A stretch of DNA of 64,000 nucleotides, taken from the NCBI GenBank assembly GCA_021775355.1, contig JAJFHZ010000029.1:99814-163813 (forward strand). Reading direction: 5' to 3'. The notes under the pieces were generated by a model. It made no database searches. It was not told where the DNA came from and saw only the letters and a program-made list of their open reading frames with translations. The first letter of the stretch is position 1; each line of letters starts with the position of its first letter. Shown here piece after piece: positions 1 through 9,709 of this stretch. A program made the translations under genes and the position numbers. Source of the stretch: Amylibacter sp. GTDB taxonomy: Bacteria > Pseudomonadota > Alphaproteobacteria > Rhodobacterales > Rhodobacteraceae.

Positions 1-1941
1 CTCTTCTTGCATCTGTTGAAAATTTTCATCCGCCAAATCTTGTTGCTGACGCAAGGTATCCTGCAAGCCCTCTGCCCCTTCTTGGCCCTGTCCGTCTTGC
101 GCTTTACCGCCTTGGGTAATCTGCAAATTCTCAAGCATCTGTTGTAACTGGTTCAACAACGCCTGCGCCTCGTCCATGCGGCCCTGTTCCATCAGCTCTT
201 GAATTTTATCCATCATCTCTTGGATCATATCAGGTGAAATTTGCTGGGTATTTTGATTGTCTGCCTGCTGATCCTGTGGTTGTGCGTTTTCGGCCAACTG
301 ACGGATATATTCATCTGTGGCCTTGCGCAGTTCCTCCATCAACTCAGCGATTTCATCTTTCGTAGCTCCATTCTTTATCGCCTCTGACAACCGTTCTTGC
401 GCGCGTTTCAGCCGCGCAGCGGCATCCGATAGATCTCCATCCTCGATTAACAATGCCGCCCGCCACAAAGTTTCAGCCATATCATCCAGCATCTTATCCC
501 CGATAGGGCGCATTGGCGTATACCCGATGCGCCGAATGACAGAACGCACCATCAAATAAGCTTTTTGGTTGGGAAACCCATCATCTGGTAAATAAGTCAG
601 GGTTTTCAGGATCATATCAACGCGATCAATATTATCTCTATTCCACAATATATCCCGACGCTGTTCAACAAGTGCCGCCGCCAAGGTGTCGAAAAACCGC
701 TTACCGGGCATTGGCATATAGACAGGATCAATCGCCGTGACATTGCCCGCCGCATCATTTACGCGCAGCGTAATTTCTACAGGCAACCCTGCCCAGGGGT
801 GCTTGGCTAAATCCTCTACCACGGTTTCCTTGATGTCTTTAACATCCGCACGAAAAGGCACGGGCAAATCAAATGTAATCGGATCGATATTTTCAGGCTT
901 CAGGATTAGGCCAAAACGGCGATCCAGCTTATCCATATCCAACTTTATCTCTACCACTCCGCCAGTGATGCCATAATCATCGCGCGCGGCATAAGGCAAC
1001 TGAATAGACCCCTGAACAGTGCGTGTAATCTCCCCTGTCAATTCAACAGACGGAGGCGCGTCAGGGATCATTGTAATACCCCAATGCGCGACAGTTCGAA
1101 AACCTTTTTTCAACGTCACTGTACCACTTTTGGAAATCTTGAAACTGCGTTCTTCAGCAAGGATTTGTTGATCATCTGCCAACTCTGCCACATCGCTGAT
1201 AATTTTTAATGCCGATGTGCCGTAGCTGCGTAAAATAAGCTGTGTACCAACCGGCAATTCCAGCGCCGTATCCTTTGCCAGCGCATTTAAATATATTACA
1301 GGAAACCCTGTATAGGCAGGCGGTTCAGCCCAAGCCTCAAAGCTAACGGTTACACCCGTTGTTCCACTGGCCAAATCCTGCAAAGTTTCGGTTAGGGATT
1401 GATCCGAACCGACCCGCCCAAAGAAAATAGCACTGCCAAAAAACAGCAAGGCAATCAGACGTAACGCCCAAGGGTCACGTTTGGCCAACCTGATATGCGG
1501 TGCGCGGACTTCTACCAAATCGGCCTGTTTTGCCATACGTTGTTGGTGAAGCTGCCAAAGCAGTTTCGCATCTACGTCATCTACGCCGATAAATTGTCTG
1601 TCAATCAATGCCGTAACGGGGTTGCCACGACCCGTTTGATCCAGCCGCACAATCGCTTCATCCTGCGTGGCACGCGAAAACCTGCGAATACCTACCCATA
1701 AAAAAATCAAAACAACGGCACCCAGAACACCGTACAGACCAAGATCAAACGGATAGGGTAGCACCGCATGAACTTGCCAGATCAACATGCTGACAAATGC
1801 TAAAAACATCGTCATACAAGGCCAGAATGCCCGTGCAAACCGTTCAACTGTCAATGCAAGTCCGGACAAACGGATTTTCACCCTCAATGATCTGCTCAAA
1901 GAGGCAATCAACCTATTTTTATGCGCCTTGGGCTGAACCAT
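1..1941 (-). CDS. DUF4175 (TIGR02302-type) large membrane protein, C-terminus cut by window edge
   Basis: An open frame runs from an ATG at 1941 to base 1 without a stop (647 codons seen). Predicted membrane segments lie near residues 38-56, 66-84 and 158-175. A long extracytoplasmic-looking middle part follows, then a Gln/Glu-rich, probably coiled-coil stretch in the last 150 residues seen (repeated QQ, MDEAQALLNQLQQ-like). This architecture matches the alphaproteobacterial DUF4175/TIGR02302 family, whose function is not established. It lies 28 nt downstream of lysA on the same strand, an arrangement I associate with Rhodobacterales. The family call rests on remembered family features. The missing end is an artefact of the window, not a truncation of the gene. 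Confidence 0.85.
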   Translation of the reverse strand, partial: MVQPKAHKNRLIASLSRSLRVKIRLSGLALTVERFARAFWPCMTMFLAFVSMLIWQVHAVLPYPFDLGLYGVLGAVVLIFLWVGIRRFSRATQDEAIVRLDQTGRGNPVTALIDRQFIGVDDVDAKLLWQLHQQRMAKQADLVEVRAPHIRLAKRDPWALRLIALLFFGSAIFFGRVGSDQSLTETLQDLASGTTGVTVSFEAWAEPPAYTGFPVIYLNALAKDTALELPVGTQLILRSYGTSALKIISDVAELADDQQILAEERSFKISKSGTVTLKKGFRTVAHWGITMIPDAPPSVELTGEITRTVQGSIQLPYAARDDYGITGGVVEIKLDMDKLDRRFGLILKPENIDPITFDLPVPFRADVKDIKETVVEDLAKHPWAGLPVEITLRVNDAAGNVTAIDPVYMPMPGKRFFDTLAAALVEQRRDILWNRDNIDRVDMILKTLTYLPDDGFPNQKAYLMVRSVIRRIGYTPMRPIGDKMLDDMAETLWRAALLIEDGDLSDAAARLKRAQERLSEAIKNGATKDEIAELMEELRKATDEYIRQLAENAQPQDQQADNQNTQQISPDMIQEMMDKIQELMEQGRMDEAQALLNQLQQMLENLQITQGGKAQDGQGQEGAEGLQDTLRQQQDLADENFQQMQEE

Positions 1942-1968
1942 CAGCCACCTTTCCTACAGTATAACTTT

Positions 1969-3234
1969 TTATAGCCACGTCGGAAGCTTATCGCGATTTA
2001 TCATTTCATCATAGCTTGGTCGTTCCCGAATGACGGCAAATTGATCCCCATTTACCAAGACCTCAGGGATCATCGGCCGCGTGTTATACTCTGACGACAT
2101 CACCGCACCATATGCGCCCGCAGACCGAAACGCCACCAATCCACCATCCTGAATGGGCGGCATTGCGCGCATTTTGGCAAATGTATCACCCGTTTCACAA
2201 ACTGGCCCGACTATATCCATAAGTTTCGGTTCTACCCCAACATCAGGTTCAATCACGGGTATAATATCATGGTGCGCTTCATACATCGCTGGCCGTATCA
2301 GATCATTCATAGCAGCATCTACAATCAGGAAATCACGCCCCTCACCTGCCTTGTTGTAAATTACGGATGTGACCATAATCCCCGCATTTCCCGCCACCAA
2401 ACGGCCCGGTTCAATTTCAATCTCGCATCCTAAATCACCAACAGTTTCACGGATCACCTGTCCGTAATCCATCGGCAATGGTGGGGCTTCATTCGAGCGT
2501 GCATATGGGATGCCCAAACCGCCACCCAAATCTAGGCGATGAATGTTATGACCGTCTTCACGCAACTGTTCTGTCAATTCGCGTACTTTCAGAAACGCCG
2601 CGCGAAACGGTTCTAGGTCAATCAACTGACTTCCGATATGCACATCCACACCGACAACTTCGATACCGTCCATTTGCCCGGCTTCGGCATAAACACGGCG
2701 CGATTGTGCAATCGGTATTCCAAACTTGTTATCCGATTTTCCTGTGGCAATTTTGGCATGTGTCTTGGCATCTACATCGGGGTTTATCCGCAATGTAATC
2801 GGGGCTTTGACGCCCAATTCCATCGCTACTGCGTTCAACACCGCCAATTCAGGCTCTGATTCTACATTGAATTGCCGAATACCACCCTGCAAAACCATGC
2901 GCATTTCACCACGGGTTTTTCCAATACCGGAAAACACAATGCGCTCGCCCGGAACACCCGCCGCTTTCGCGCGCAGATATTCCCCGACCGAAACCACATC
3001 CATACCCGCACCCAAATCGCCCAGAACTTTCAGAACAGCGACATTGGAATTGGCTTTCACCGCATAGCAGACCAAATGATCCATGCCATGCAGTGCTTCA
3101 TCAAATACCCGAAAGTGACGCGCCAAAGTTGCCGAGGAATACACATAAAACGGCGTACCCACTTCGGCGGCTATTTCAGCAACAGAAACATCCTCGGCGT
3201 GCAACACACCGTCTTTGTAAATAAAATGATCCAT
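1969..3234 (-). CDS. lysA: Diaminopimelate decarboxylase
   Basis: Decarboxylates meso-diaminopimelate to L-lysine, the last step of lysine synthesis, in the cytoplasm with PLP. The 421-residue length is normal for the family. Recognisable fold-type III motifs are YAVKANSN near residue 58 (PLP lysine), HIGSQ near 200, EPGRLVAGNAG near 298, and CETGDTF near 346 (the active-site Cys contributed across the dimer). It is followed by the DUF4175 gene and preceded by two micro-lipoprotein genes and argH, all on the same strand, so this is probably one operon. The product is confident from the motifs. Confidence 0.97.
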   Translation of the reverse strand: MDHFIYKDGVLHAEDVSVAEIAAEVGTPFYVYSSATLARHFRVFDEALHGMDHLVCYAVKANSNVAVLKVLGDLGAGMDVVSVGEYLRAKAAGVPGERIVFSGIGKTRGEMRMVLQGGIRQFNVESEPELAVLNAVAMELGVKAPITLRINPDVDAKTHAKIATGKSDNKFGIPIAQSRRVYAEAGQMDGIEVVGVDVHIGSQLIDLEPFRAAFLKVRELTEQLREDGHNIHRLDLGGGLGIPYARSNEAPPLPMDYGQVIRETVGDLGCEIEIEPGRLVAGNAGIMVTSVIYNKAGEGRDFLIVDAAMNDLIRPAMYEAHHDIIPVIEPDVGVEPKLMDIVGPVCETGDTFAKMRAMPPIQDGGLVAFRSAGAYGAVMSSEYNTRPMIPEVLVNGDQFAVIRERPSYDEMINRDKLPTWL

Positions 3235-3295
3235 AAGTTCCTACCGAATTGCCCCTATCACAGCCAACCCCAGATATATCCAGCGCAATATCATC

Positions 3296-3400
3296 TTATT
3301 GCACCAACGCCACACGTGGTAATGGATCACCTTTCACGCCGCAGGCTGAAACAAGGCCCAAACATGAAATGACACAAAATAAACCAATTAACAGTCGCAT
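3296..3400 (-). CDS. Micro-lipoprotein, LptM-like (34 aa)
   Basis: This short frame encodes a hydrophobic signal followed by a lipobox ending in Ala-Cys (LVSAC), then GVKGDPLPRVALVQ. The pattern Cys-Gly-x-Lys-Gly-(D/P)-Leu immediately after the lipidated Cys is the hallmark of LptM (YifL), the small lipoprotein usually encoded next to lysA that assists assembly of the LptD/E LPS translocon. The position directly upstream of lysA supports this. AAGGTG upstream of the ATG serves as ribosome binding site. The mature peptide would be only 15 residues. The gene is easily missed by length cutoffs. The function is inferred from motif and neighbourhood. Confidence 0.8.
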   Translation of the reverse strand: MRLLIGLFCVISCLGLVSACGVKGDPLPRVALVQ

Positions 3401-3410
3401 AAATTACACC

Positions 3411-3518
3411 TTATTCACCTTGAATGCCGTCTCCACCACCCGCGTTTCGGGCGGTAGCACACCCTTGAACACTTAAACCGCTAACCAGTAAAATCAAAAC
3501 CAAGAAAACAAACCGCAT
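3411..3518 (-). CDS. Second micro-lipoprotein (35 aa), unknown function
   Basis: An ATG at 3518, preceded by AAAGGAAC (a good Shine-Dalgarno), opens a 35-codon frame. It encodes a hydrophobic helix, a lipobox with Gly-Cys (LSVQGC) and a short Gly-rich tail ATARNAGGGDGIQGE. It ends 10 nt before the LptM-like gene and lies downstream of argH, so it is probably part of the argH-lysA operon. The Gly/Asp tail faintly resembles entericidin-type lipoproteins, but I do not claim membership. The mature part is about 16 residues. Confidence 0.65.
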   Translation of the reverse strand: MRFVFLVLILLVSGLSVQGCATARNAGGGDGIQGE

Positions 3519-3601
3519 ATATAGTTCCTTTCGACTCTATGAATTTCACTCCAACATCATGCCAGATGAATATTCCGAAAGCAAAGTTTTAGCGGCTTGC
3601 C

Positions 3602-4996
3602 TTATTTCAATTCCTTTTTCCAACGCAGCGCTTGCGCACGTACCTGTGCAGGTGCCGTACCACCGTAGCTGACCCTTGAGGCAACCGAATTATGCACGCC
3701 CAGCACCCCGAATACACTGTCCGTTATATCCGCACAAACTGACTGCATTTGCGCAAGCGTCAGATCAGGCAGATCAACCCCGCCATCTTCAGCCATTTTC
3801 ACCAAAGCACCCGTCACATGGTGTGCATCACGAAACGGCATACCCAATTCGCGTACCAGCCAGTCGGCCAAATCTGTGGCCGTTGAAAAACCGGTTGCTG
3901 CCGCCACTTCCAGACTGTCTTTGTTAGCCGCCATATCACCGACCATACCCGTCATTGCAGCCAGTGCCAGCATCAGACTGTCGGCAGCATCAAACACCTG
4001 CTCTTTATCTTCCTGCATGTCCTTGGAATAAGCCAAAGGCAGGCCCTTCATAATTGTCAGCAAAGCCACAAGTGAACCGTTGATCCGCCCGACCTTGGCA
4101 CGGATCAATTCCGCCGCATCAGGGTTTTTCTTTTGCGGCATAATGGATGAGCCGGTGCTGAAACGATCTGACAAAGTGACAAACTTGAACTGTGCGGATG
4201 ACCAGATCACAAGTTCTTCGGCAAAACGGCTAAGATGTGTTGCACAAATTGATGATGCTGAAAGGAATTCCAAGGCAAAATCCCGATCTGAAACCGCATC
4301 CAGCGAATTTGCCGATGGGCGGTCAAAGCCCAAAGCACTTGCCGTCATATAACGGTCTATTGGAAAGCCTGTGCCGGCCAAAGCTGCCGCCCCAAGCGGG
4401 CTTTCGTTCATCCGTACCCGTGCATCCTGCATCCGCGACCGATCTCGTGCAAACATTTCCACATAAGCCATCATATGATGGCCCCATGTTACAGGTTGTG
4501 CCACCTGCAAATGGGTAAAGCCCGGCATCACCACATCGGCGCCTGCCTCTGCCTGTACCAGCAACGCTTTCATCAGGGCCTCAAGCCCTAAAACAACTGC
4601 ATCCATTTGGTCACGCACCCACAGCTTGAAATCCAACGCCACCTGATCGTTACGCGACCGTCCGGTGTGCAAACGCCCCGCAGGTTCGCCAACCAATTCC
4701 TTCAAACGCGATTCCACGTTCATGTGAATATCTTCCAATGCTTTGGAAAATTGAAACGTGCCTGTATCAATTTCTGACAAAACCGTGAGCAGCCCTTCAC
4801 GAATGGCATCCGCATCGCTATCAGTGATGATACCCTGTTGGGCTAACATCGCTGCATGTGCGCGCGACCCTTCGATATCCTGACGCGCCATGCGCTGATC
4901 GAAATCGATCGAGGCATTGATCGCCTCCATAATCGCGTCCGGGCCGCTGGCAAACCGCCCGCCCCACATTGCATTCGACTGTTTTTTGTCCGACAT
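3602..4996 (-). CDS. argH: Argininosuccinate lyase
   Basis: Cleaves argininosuccinate to arginine and fumarate in the cytoplasm, the last step of arginine synthesis. The start chosen is the ATG at 4996, giving 464 residues beginning [15 protein letters not shown], which is the usual N-terminus. A longer upstream frame would run into the divergent thioredoxin gene and is not credible. Family signatures are HTGRSRNDQ (about residue 110) and [12 protein letters not shown] (about 280), the fumarase/aspartase superfamily loop with the catalytic Ser. Only 28 nt separate this start from that of the divergent TlpA-like gene, so their promoters must overlap. Confidence 0.97.
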   Translation of the reverse strand: MSDKKQSNAMWGGRFASGPDAIMEAINASIDFDQRMARQDIEGSRAHAAMLAQQGIITDSDADAIREGLLTVLSEIDTGTFQFSKALEDIHMNVESRLKELVGEPAGRLHTGRSRNDQVALDFKLWVRDQMDAVVLGLEALMKALLVQAEAGADVVMPGFTHLQVAQPVTWGHHMMAYVEMFARDRSRMQDARVRMNESPLGAAALAGTGFPIDRYMTASALGFDRPSANSLDAVSDRDFALEFLSASSICATHLSRFAEELVIWSSAQFKFVTLSDRFSTGSSIMPQKKNPDAAELIRAKVGRINGSLVALLTIMKGLPLAYSKDMQEDKEQVFDAADSLMLALAAMTGMVGDMAANKDSLEVAAATGFSTATDLADWLVRELGMPFRDAHHVTGALVKMAEDGGVDLPDLTLAQMQSVCADITDSVFGVLGVHNSVASRVSYGGTAPAQVRAQALRWKKELK

Positions 4997-5024
4997 ATCA
5001 GTAACCGTATTTTTGAGGCCGTAA

Positions 5025-5612
5025 ATGACCCGTAAGTTTCTATTTGCCATGCTATACGCCGCCACAACGCTGGGCGCAAATCCTGTGTTGGCAGAACCGA
5101 TAGATTTATCGGCAATTTCAGACCTGCGCGCGGGCGACATGCAAAAACTGCTGATCCACGCGGAACCAAAAAAAATGGCCTCTGCCAGCTTTTTGGACGA
5201 AAACGGCGATAAAGCCACGCTTGACGCTTACAAAGGTAAAATTGTGTTGCTGAATTTCTGGGCCACGTGGTGCCCGCCTTGCTTGGCTGAAATGCCCTCT
5301 ATCGACGCGCTGCAAGCCGACCTTGGCGGTGACGATTTTGCTGTGGTCACAATCGCCTCGGGCCGCAATCCGCTGCCCGCGATCAAAGCCTTCTTCGAAA
5401 AAGCCGGGATTGAAAACCTGCCGATCCTGCGCGACCCCAGACAAAAATTCTCTCGCGCCAATGGCGTGTTCGGCCTGCCCACGACCCTGATCCTGAATAA
5501 AAAAGGCGATGAGATCGCCCGGATGCAAGGCGACGCCGACTGGTACTCCAAAGACGCCATAACCCTGATCAAAGCCCTGCTGCCAAAGCCAGAGGCTGAA
5601 ACCGAAAGCTAA
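5025..5612 (+). CDS. TlpA-family thiol:disulfide thioredoxin
   Basis: A 195-residue protein with a signal peptide ([20 protein letters not shown], cleavage likely after VLA near residue 23) and a thioredoxin fold. The redox motif WATWCPPC lies at residues 79-86, and the cis-Pro loop (GLPTT) near 150. Such periplasmic reductases keep cytochrome c haem-binding cysteines or copper chaperones reduced, but the partner cannot be told here. It is divergent from argH with a 28-nt gap between the start codons, and monocistronic, because the next gene (MFS) converges on it. Confidence 0.9.
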   Translation: MTRKFLFAMLYAATTLGANPVLAEPIDLSAISDLRAGDMQKLLIHAEPKKMASASFLDENGDKATLDAYKGKIVLLNFWATWCPPCLAEMPSIDALQADLGGDDFAVVTIASGRNPLPAIKAFFEKAGIENLPILRDPRQKFSRANGVFGLPTTLILNKKGDEIARMQGDADWYSKDAITLIKALLPKPEAETES

Positions 5613-5656
5613 ATCTCTTGACCGCCTATAGCCCGTTATTTCAAATCGTGAACAAA

Positions 5657-6877
5657 TTATATTGATGGCTCAATGAACGTCGATTTTCGCCCAGACCCAT
5701 TTACGAAAATTAAGGCGGCCGTACTGAAAACAACAAAGCCAAGCACCAATGGCGTTACTCCACCCTGAAAACTTTCACTTATAACCCAGCCAAGCGGTAA
5801 CGAAATTAACGTAGACACTGCCCCTACCATCGCCGCCCCAAGACCGGCCATATCACCCAACGGTTCCATTGCCAGCGCATTCAAATTACCAAAAAGAACA
5901 CCTACACAGAAAAAGGTGACCAGCAACCAAACCATAAACAACCAAAATGGTGGCACACCATCTGTCAGAAAAACCGGGATCGCAAATAAGGCTGACGCAG
6001 AAATAACCCCCCAAAGCGCCCGTATCGTCAAAAACTGCATACCAAGCCGCATAACCAATTGGGAATTCAACAGCGATGCCACACCAATAGCGATAGCGGC
6101 AATCCCGAAATATAAAGCGAAATAAGTGCCCGTATCATATGTGACTTGAAATATTTTTTGCGCCGAACTCAAATATCCCAAAAACGGCCCAAAGATCAGC
6201 CCAGCCGCAATCGTATAGCCCACCGTCACGCGGATCTTGGATATTTCAACAACGCCCGACCAGACATTGCGCACCGAAAACTTTCTGCGTGTATCGATTG
6301 CCAGTGTTTCTGGTTGTCTGATCGCAAACCATATGAACGAAACAACACCCATTACCAGCAACAATCCAAATGTGGCACGCCAACCGGAAACAATAATTAC
6401 TGCTTGCCCAATTGCCGGTGCCAAAGCAGGGACAATTATGAACACCGCCATAATGAAGGACATGATACGCGCCATTGCGCGCCCCTCATATCCATCCCGT
6501 ACAATCGCAACACTTATAATACGTGGCCCCGCCATTCCCAACCCTTGCAGAATGCGCCCGTATATAAGCATGTCAAAGCTTGTGGTAAAAAGGGCAAGCA
6601 AGCACCCAAGAATGAATATGACGTAACTGATGTACACCACTGGCTTACGGCCAAAACTGTCTGACAATGGCCCGACAAAAAGTTGCCCGACAGCAAACCC
6701 CAAAAACAAAGACGAAACCACAAAGTGGCTGTCATTTGGATTTGCAATAGCCAAATCCGTTGCAATCACATCAAGTGCCGGCAACATAACATCCGTCGCC
6801 ATAGCGACAATGGATATCATGAAGGCAAGCATGATAATGAATTCTGTTAGTGAACGTTGATTTGGTTTTATATCCAT
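5657..6877 (-). CDS. MFS drug efflux transporter, Bcr/CflA type
   Basis: A 406-residue inner-membrane protein with about 12 hydrophobic helices and the MFS loop motif GPLSDSFGRKP between helices 2 and 3 (about residues 68-79). The MLPALDVIATDL stretch after helix 1 and the overall length are typical of the Bcr/CflA proton-driven drug and metabolite efflux subfamily. The substrate is unknown. It stands alone on the minus strand, converging on the TlpA gene. A perfect palindrome lies in its upstream region (see 6991-7006). Confidence 0.88.
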   Translation of the reverse strand: MDIKPNQRSLTEFIIMLAFMISIVAMATDVMLPALDVIATDLAIANPNDSHFVVSSLFLGFAVGQLFVGPLSDSFGRKPVVYISYVIFILGCLLALFTTSFDMLIYGRILQGLGMAGPRIISVAIVRDGYEGRAMARIMSFIMAVFIIVPALAPAIGQAVIIVSGWRATFGLLLVMGVVSFIWFAIRQPETLAIDTRRKFSVRNVWSGVVEISKIRVTVGYTIAAGLIFGPFLGYLSSAQKIFQVTYDTGTYFALYFGIAAIAIGVASLLNSQLVMRLGMQFLTIRALWGVISASALFAIPVFLTDGVPPFWLFMVWLLVTFFCVGVLFGNLNALAMEPLGDMAGLGAAMVGAVSTLISLPLGWVISESFQGGVTPLVLGFVVFSTAALIFVNGSGRKSTFIEPSI

Positions 6878-6990
6878 AGCCGAGAACTCTACGATGTTTT
6901 ATAAAGTTGCAATGGCAAATCTGCGGCTTGCATTATTACTGTTCGTCGGTCGCAATCGGCAAAACGGATACACAAATTAACAATCCGCTA

Positions 6991-7006
6991 TATGATTTTT
7001 ATCATA
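6991..7006. promoter_or_regulatory. Perfect palindrome TATGATTTTTATCATA
   Basis: A 6-bp inverted repeat with a 4-nt centre lies about 115 nt upstream of the MFS transporter start and about 50 nt past the tag stop codon. A partial repeat (TATCATACGG) follows. It could be an operator for the efflux gene or simply AT-rich spacer. No regulator gene is adjacent. Confidence 0.35.
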
Positions 7007-7056
7007 CGCCTATCATACGGTTAGTGCACGTCAATCATAACACACCGGTAGCCGCT

Positions 7057-7620
7057 TTAACGCTGCACCTCTGAATGGCGATAGCACCCGACCGTATGAT
7101 CATTCACCATGCCAACCGCCTGCATAAATGCATAGACAATCGTCGGGCCGCAAAAGTTGAAACCGCGTTTTTTCAGGTCTTTGGAAATCTGTGTTGAAAG
7201 CTCTGTGAATGCAGGCACATCTGCCATTGCGGCAAAGTTATTCTGCAACGGTTTGCCATCCATATAATTCCATAAATAATTGTCAAATCCTTGATCTGCA
7301 TCGATTTCTTGCCAAATACGCGCGCCATTGATCGCACTTACGATCTTACCCCGATGCCGCACGATGCCTGCGTCACCAAGCAGGCGGTTAATATCCGCCT
7401 CAGCAAATTCGGCCACCTTATGTGGGTCAAAGTCAGCAAATGCTGCCCGAAACGCATCGCGTTTCTTCAGAATCGTCAACCAACTTAGCCCCGCCTGAAA
7501 CCCGTCCAGCACCAGTTTTTCCCATAATGCCCGCGCATCCCATTCGGGAACCCCCCATTCTTCATCATGGTATTTTATATAAATTGGCTCTTTCCCAACC
7601 CAAGCACAACGTTCACACAT
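7057..7620 (-). CDS. tag: DNA-3-methyladenine glycosylase I
   Basis: Removes 3-methyladenine from alkylated DNA (base excision repair). The start is set at the ATG at 7620 (MCERCAWVG) because GAGG lies 6 nt before it. A start four codons upstream lacks a ribosome site. Family features are the N-terminal zinc Cys pair (CERC) with C-terminal His/Cys (HTVGCYRH), YHDEEWGVP near residue 20, and LSWLTILKKR near 47. The length of about 187 residues is normal. It is transcribed alone, with the EAL gene divergent from it. Confidence 0.96.
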   Translation of the reverse strand: MCERCAWVGKEPIYIKYHDEEWGVPEWDARALWEKLVLDGFQAGLSWLTILKKRDAFRAAFADFDPHKVAEFAEADINRLLGDAGIVRHRGKIVSAINGARIWQEIDADQGFDNYLWNYMDGKPLQNNFAAMADVPAFTELSTQISKDLKKRGFNFCGPTIVYAFMQAVGMVNDHTVGCYRHSEVQR

Positions 7621-7762
7621 AATAATCCTCATATTTTCAATAAGTTAACTTGCTTCCAACCAGCTTACTAAAAATAGAACAAAATTGGAACATTTAACTT
7701 TGAATTAGGAAAAACAGCACATAACAAGTGTAACCAAACCGGAGCATATTAAAGTATCAAAA

Positions 7763-8581
7763 ATGAATGCGTTTTATAACCCCCAAAGCCCGCTGGATTG
7801 TGTAGTCAAAAAACGCAACGAACACGTCATTGATACTGTGACACACGCAATTGCACGCAAACAAGTTCTATTGGCCTACCAACCCGTGGTGTATGCAAAA
7901 AACCCATTAAAACCTGCGTTTTATGAGGGATTAATTCGCATCATGGATGCCACAGGAACCATCATTCCGGCCAAGGATTTTATTACCGTTGTGGAAACTC
8001 TGGAAATAGGGCGGATCATTGATTGTCTGGCATTGGAATTGGGCTTAAAGGCTTTGTCAGAATGCCCAACCCTTCGTCTATCGATCAACATGTCCACCCG
8101 CAGTATCGGTTACCCTAGATGGATTGAAACCCTGAATAAAGGCCTGTCTATCGATAGTACCATTGCAGAACGCTTAGTTCTGGAAGTCACCGAAGACAGC
8201 GCCATGGTAATGCCAGAACTGGTCAAAACCTTTATGACCGACCTTCACAAACGTGGTATTTCCTTTGCATTAGATGATTTTGGCGCCGGATATACCGCAT
8301 TTCGCTTTCTGAAACAGTTTCACTTCGACATCGTGAAAATTGATGGGCAATTTATCCGAAATATAAATGAAGATGCCGACAATCAGGTTCTAACAACAGC
8401 GCTGATCACCATTGCCAATCAGTTTAACATGTTGTCTGTAGCTGAATATGTTGAAACTCAGGAAGAAATGTCTTTTCTTCAGGGTTTGGGTTTTGATTGT
8501 CTTCAGGGTTATCTAACGGGGCGCCCGGAAATAACACCCCCATGGCGTGAAGATATAACAACACTGCAACAATGTGTATAA
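7763..8581 (+). CDS. Stand-alone EAL-domain protein (probable c-di-GMP phosphodiesterase)
   Basis: A 272-residue cytoplasmic protein consisting almost only of an EAL domain, with no sensory or membrane segment. The signature appears as EGL (residues 55-57), a common functional variant. Metal and catalytic residues look intact: SINMS (Asn), LEVTED (Glu), the DDFGAG pair, KIDG lysine, the Glu of VET, and QGY near the end. Loss of c-di-GMP by hydrolysis to pGpG is therefore likely. It is divergent from tag, and an inverted repeat (8598-8626) follows the stop codon. Confidence 0.9.
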   Translation: MNAFYNPQSPLDCVVKKRNEHVIDTVTHAIARKQVLLAYQPVVYAKNPLKPAFYEGLIRIMDATGTIIPAKDFITVVETLEIGRIIDCLALELGLKALSECPTLRLSINMSTRSIGYPRWIETLNKGLSIDSTIAERLVLEVTEDSAMVMPELVKTFMTDLHKRGISFALDDFGAGYTAFRFLKQFHFDIVKIDGQFIRNINEDADNQVLTTALITIANQFNMLSVAEYVETQEEMSFLQGLGFDCLQGYLTGRPEITPPWREDITTLQQCV

Positions 8582-8597
8582 ATATAAATGATGGCCA

Positions 8598-8626
8598 CGT
8601 TTCCGAACAACGACAGTACGGAAACG
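8598..8626. terminator. 8-bp inverted repeat after the EAL gene
   Basis: CGTTTCCG and CGGAAACG are perfect complements separated by 13 nt, starting 17 nt after the EAL stop and lying between two convergent genes. No T-run follows, so it would be a weak or Rho-assisted terminator on either strand. Confidence 0.4.
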
Positions 8627-8668
8627 CTGCATAAATTTAGCGTTGAGAAACAGCCAGTACTGTTATTT

Positions 8669-8833
8669 CTACGATGACAGGCGTTCGATTTCTTCTTTAA
8701 TCTTCAGTTTTTGTTTTTTCAAAGAGACAACCGTCAATGGATCGGTACTTGGTTGGTTTTGAATCTTTTCCACTTGGCTGGAAAGTTGATCGTGTTTTTT
8801 CTTGAGTTCAGAAATGTGGGAACCCATAGTCAT
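8669..8833 (-). CDS. DUF465 / YdcH-family small coiled-coil protein
   Basis: A 54-residue protein starting at the ATG at 8833, which has an unusually strong ribosome site (AAGGAGG, 6 nt upstream). Longer frames lack this. It is almost entirely charged helix (SHISELKKKHDQLSSQVEK) ending in KIKEEIERL, matching the DUF465/YdcH family of small cytoplasmic coiled-coil proteins whose role is unknown. Monocistronic, convergent with the EAL gene. Confidence 0.88.
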   Translation of the reverse strand: MTMGSHISELKKKHDQLSSQVEKIQNQPSTDPLTVVSLKKQKLKIKEEIERLSS

Positions 8834-8950
8834 ATAGCACCTCCTTGTTGAAATTAACATAAACAGTCGACCACATAAAACGAGTCGTGTCACGACTGAA
8901 TATTCAAAGTATTCATTTATGATAATTTAATCTTTATCCGGTCTTGATAA

Positions 8951-9709
8951 TCACAAGTATAAAGCCTGGGCATCACGCAGCACAGCTTGTGCAACTGCTG
9001 AATAGCCGCCAACATCCTTATTATGTGTACTGCTTTCGTGAACCACAAGCGGCGGGCGTAAGGCAAACGGGCCATTTGTGCCTTTACGACAGGATATAAT
9101 AACCCGCTTTGCCGATTTATCTTGTCGCGGTATCAATGGCTTAACGACAATATCACCTGCAATTCTCTCCAGACAGACAAGGGCTTGCGGCAGAATTTCC
9201 GCACGGTGAATAAAGGTTAAACGACCCTTGGGCTTAAGACGTTTCAAACCAGCAAACACCCAATCTTCTAGCTTCAAACCCATCACATGTGCTTGCGATT
9301 TACCCGCGTTTTCAGGAGCAGATACTTTGTTGGCATCATAAAATGGCGGGTTGAACATCACATGATCAAAGTTTTGATCCAGAAGATCGCGAGGCATTTG
9401 CACCAAATCCCCGCTGAAAATCTTGGCCTCTATACTATTTGCATCTGCATTCTGTCTGGCCAATTCCGCATATTCTTCCTGAATTTCCAAACCCGAAATC
9501 TCTAACCCAGAAATACGCTTGCCAAGGCACAGCATAGCAACACCAACCCCACATCCCAACTCCAATACGGACTGCCCTGCATTGGCAGGAATACTGGCAG
9601 CCAAGAACACTGGATCTGTTGCAGCCCGATAACCATCCTTTGGTTGAAAAATATCCAATGCGCCGCCCAAAAACGCATCACAGGTAATATTCTCATTCAC
9701 CCATGTCAT
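8951..9709 (-). CDS. tRNA1(Val) A37 N6-methyltransferase-like (TrmN6/YfiC family)
   Basis: A 252-residue SAM-dependent methyltransferase with the SAM-binding motif VLELGCGVGVA (about residue 45) and the N6-adenine catalytic motif NPPFYD (about 129-134). This motif, the length and the beginning TFRGGAL-like region (here CDAFLGGALDIFQP) fit the YfiC/TrmN6 group that modifies A37 of a valine tRNA. The precise tRNA target is inferred. Its ATG overlaps the stop of the DUF2007 gene by 4 nt, so the two are translationally coupled. Confidence 0.85.
   Translation of the reverse strand: MTWVNENITCDAFLGGALDIFQPKDGYRAATDPVFLAASIPANAGQSVLELGCGVGVAMLCLGKRISGLEISGLEIQEEYAELARQNADANSIEAKIFSGDLVQMPRDLLDQNFDHVMFNPPFYDANKVSAPENAGKSQAHVMGLKLEDWVFAGLKRLKPKGRLTFIHRAEILPQALVCLERIAGDIVVKPLIPRQDKSAKRVIISCRKGTNGPFALRPPLVVHESSTHNKDVGGYSAVAQAVLRDAQALYL

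Noticed and set aside
4997..5218. N-terminal extension of argH by 74 codons
   Set aside because: It is read antisense inside the TlpA-like gene, has no family similarity, and the standard ArgH N-terminus begins at 4996.
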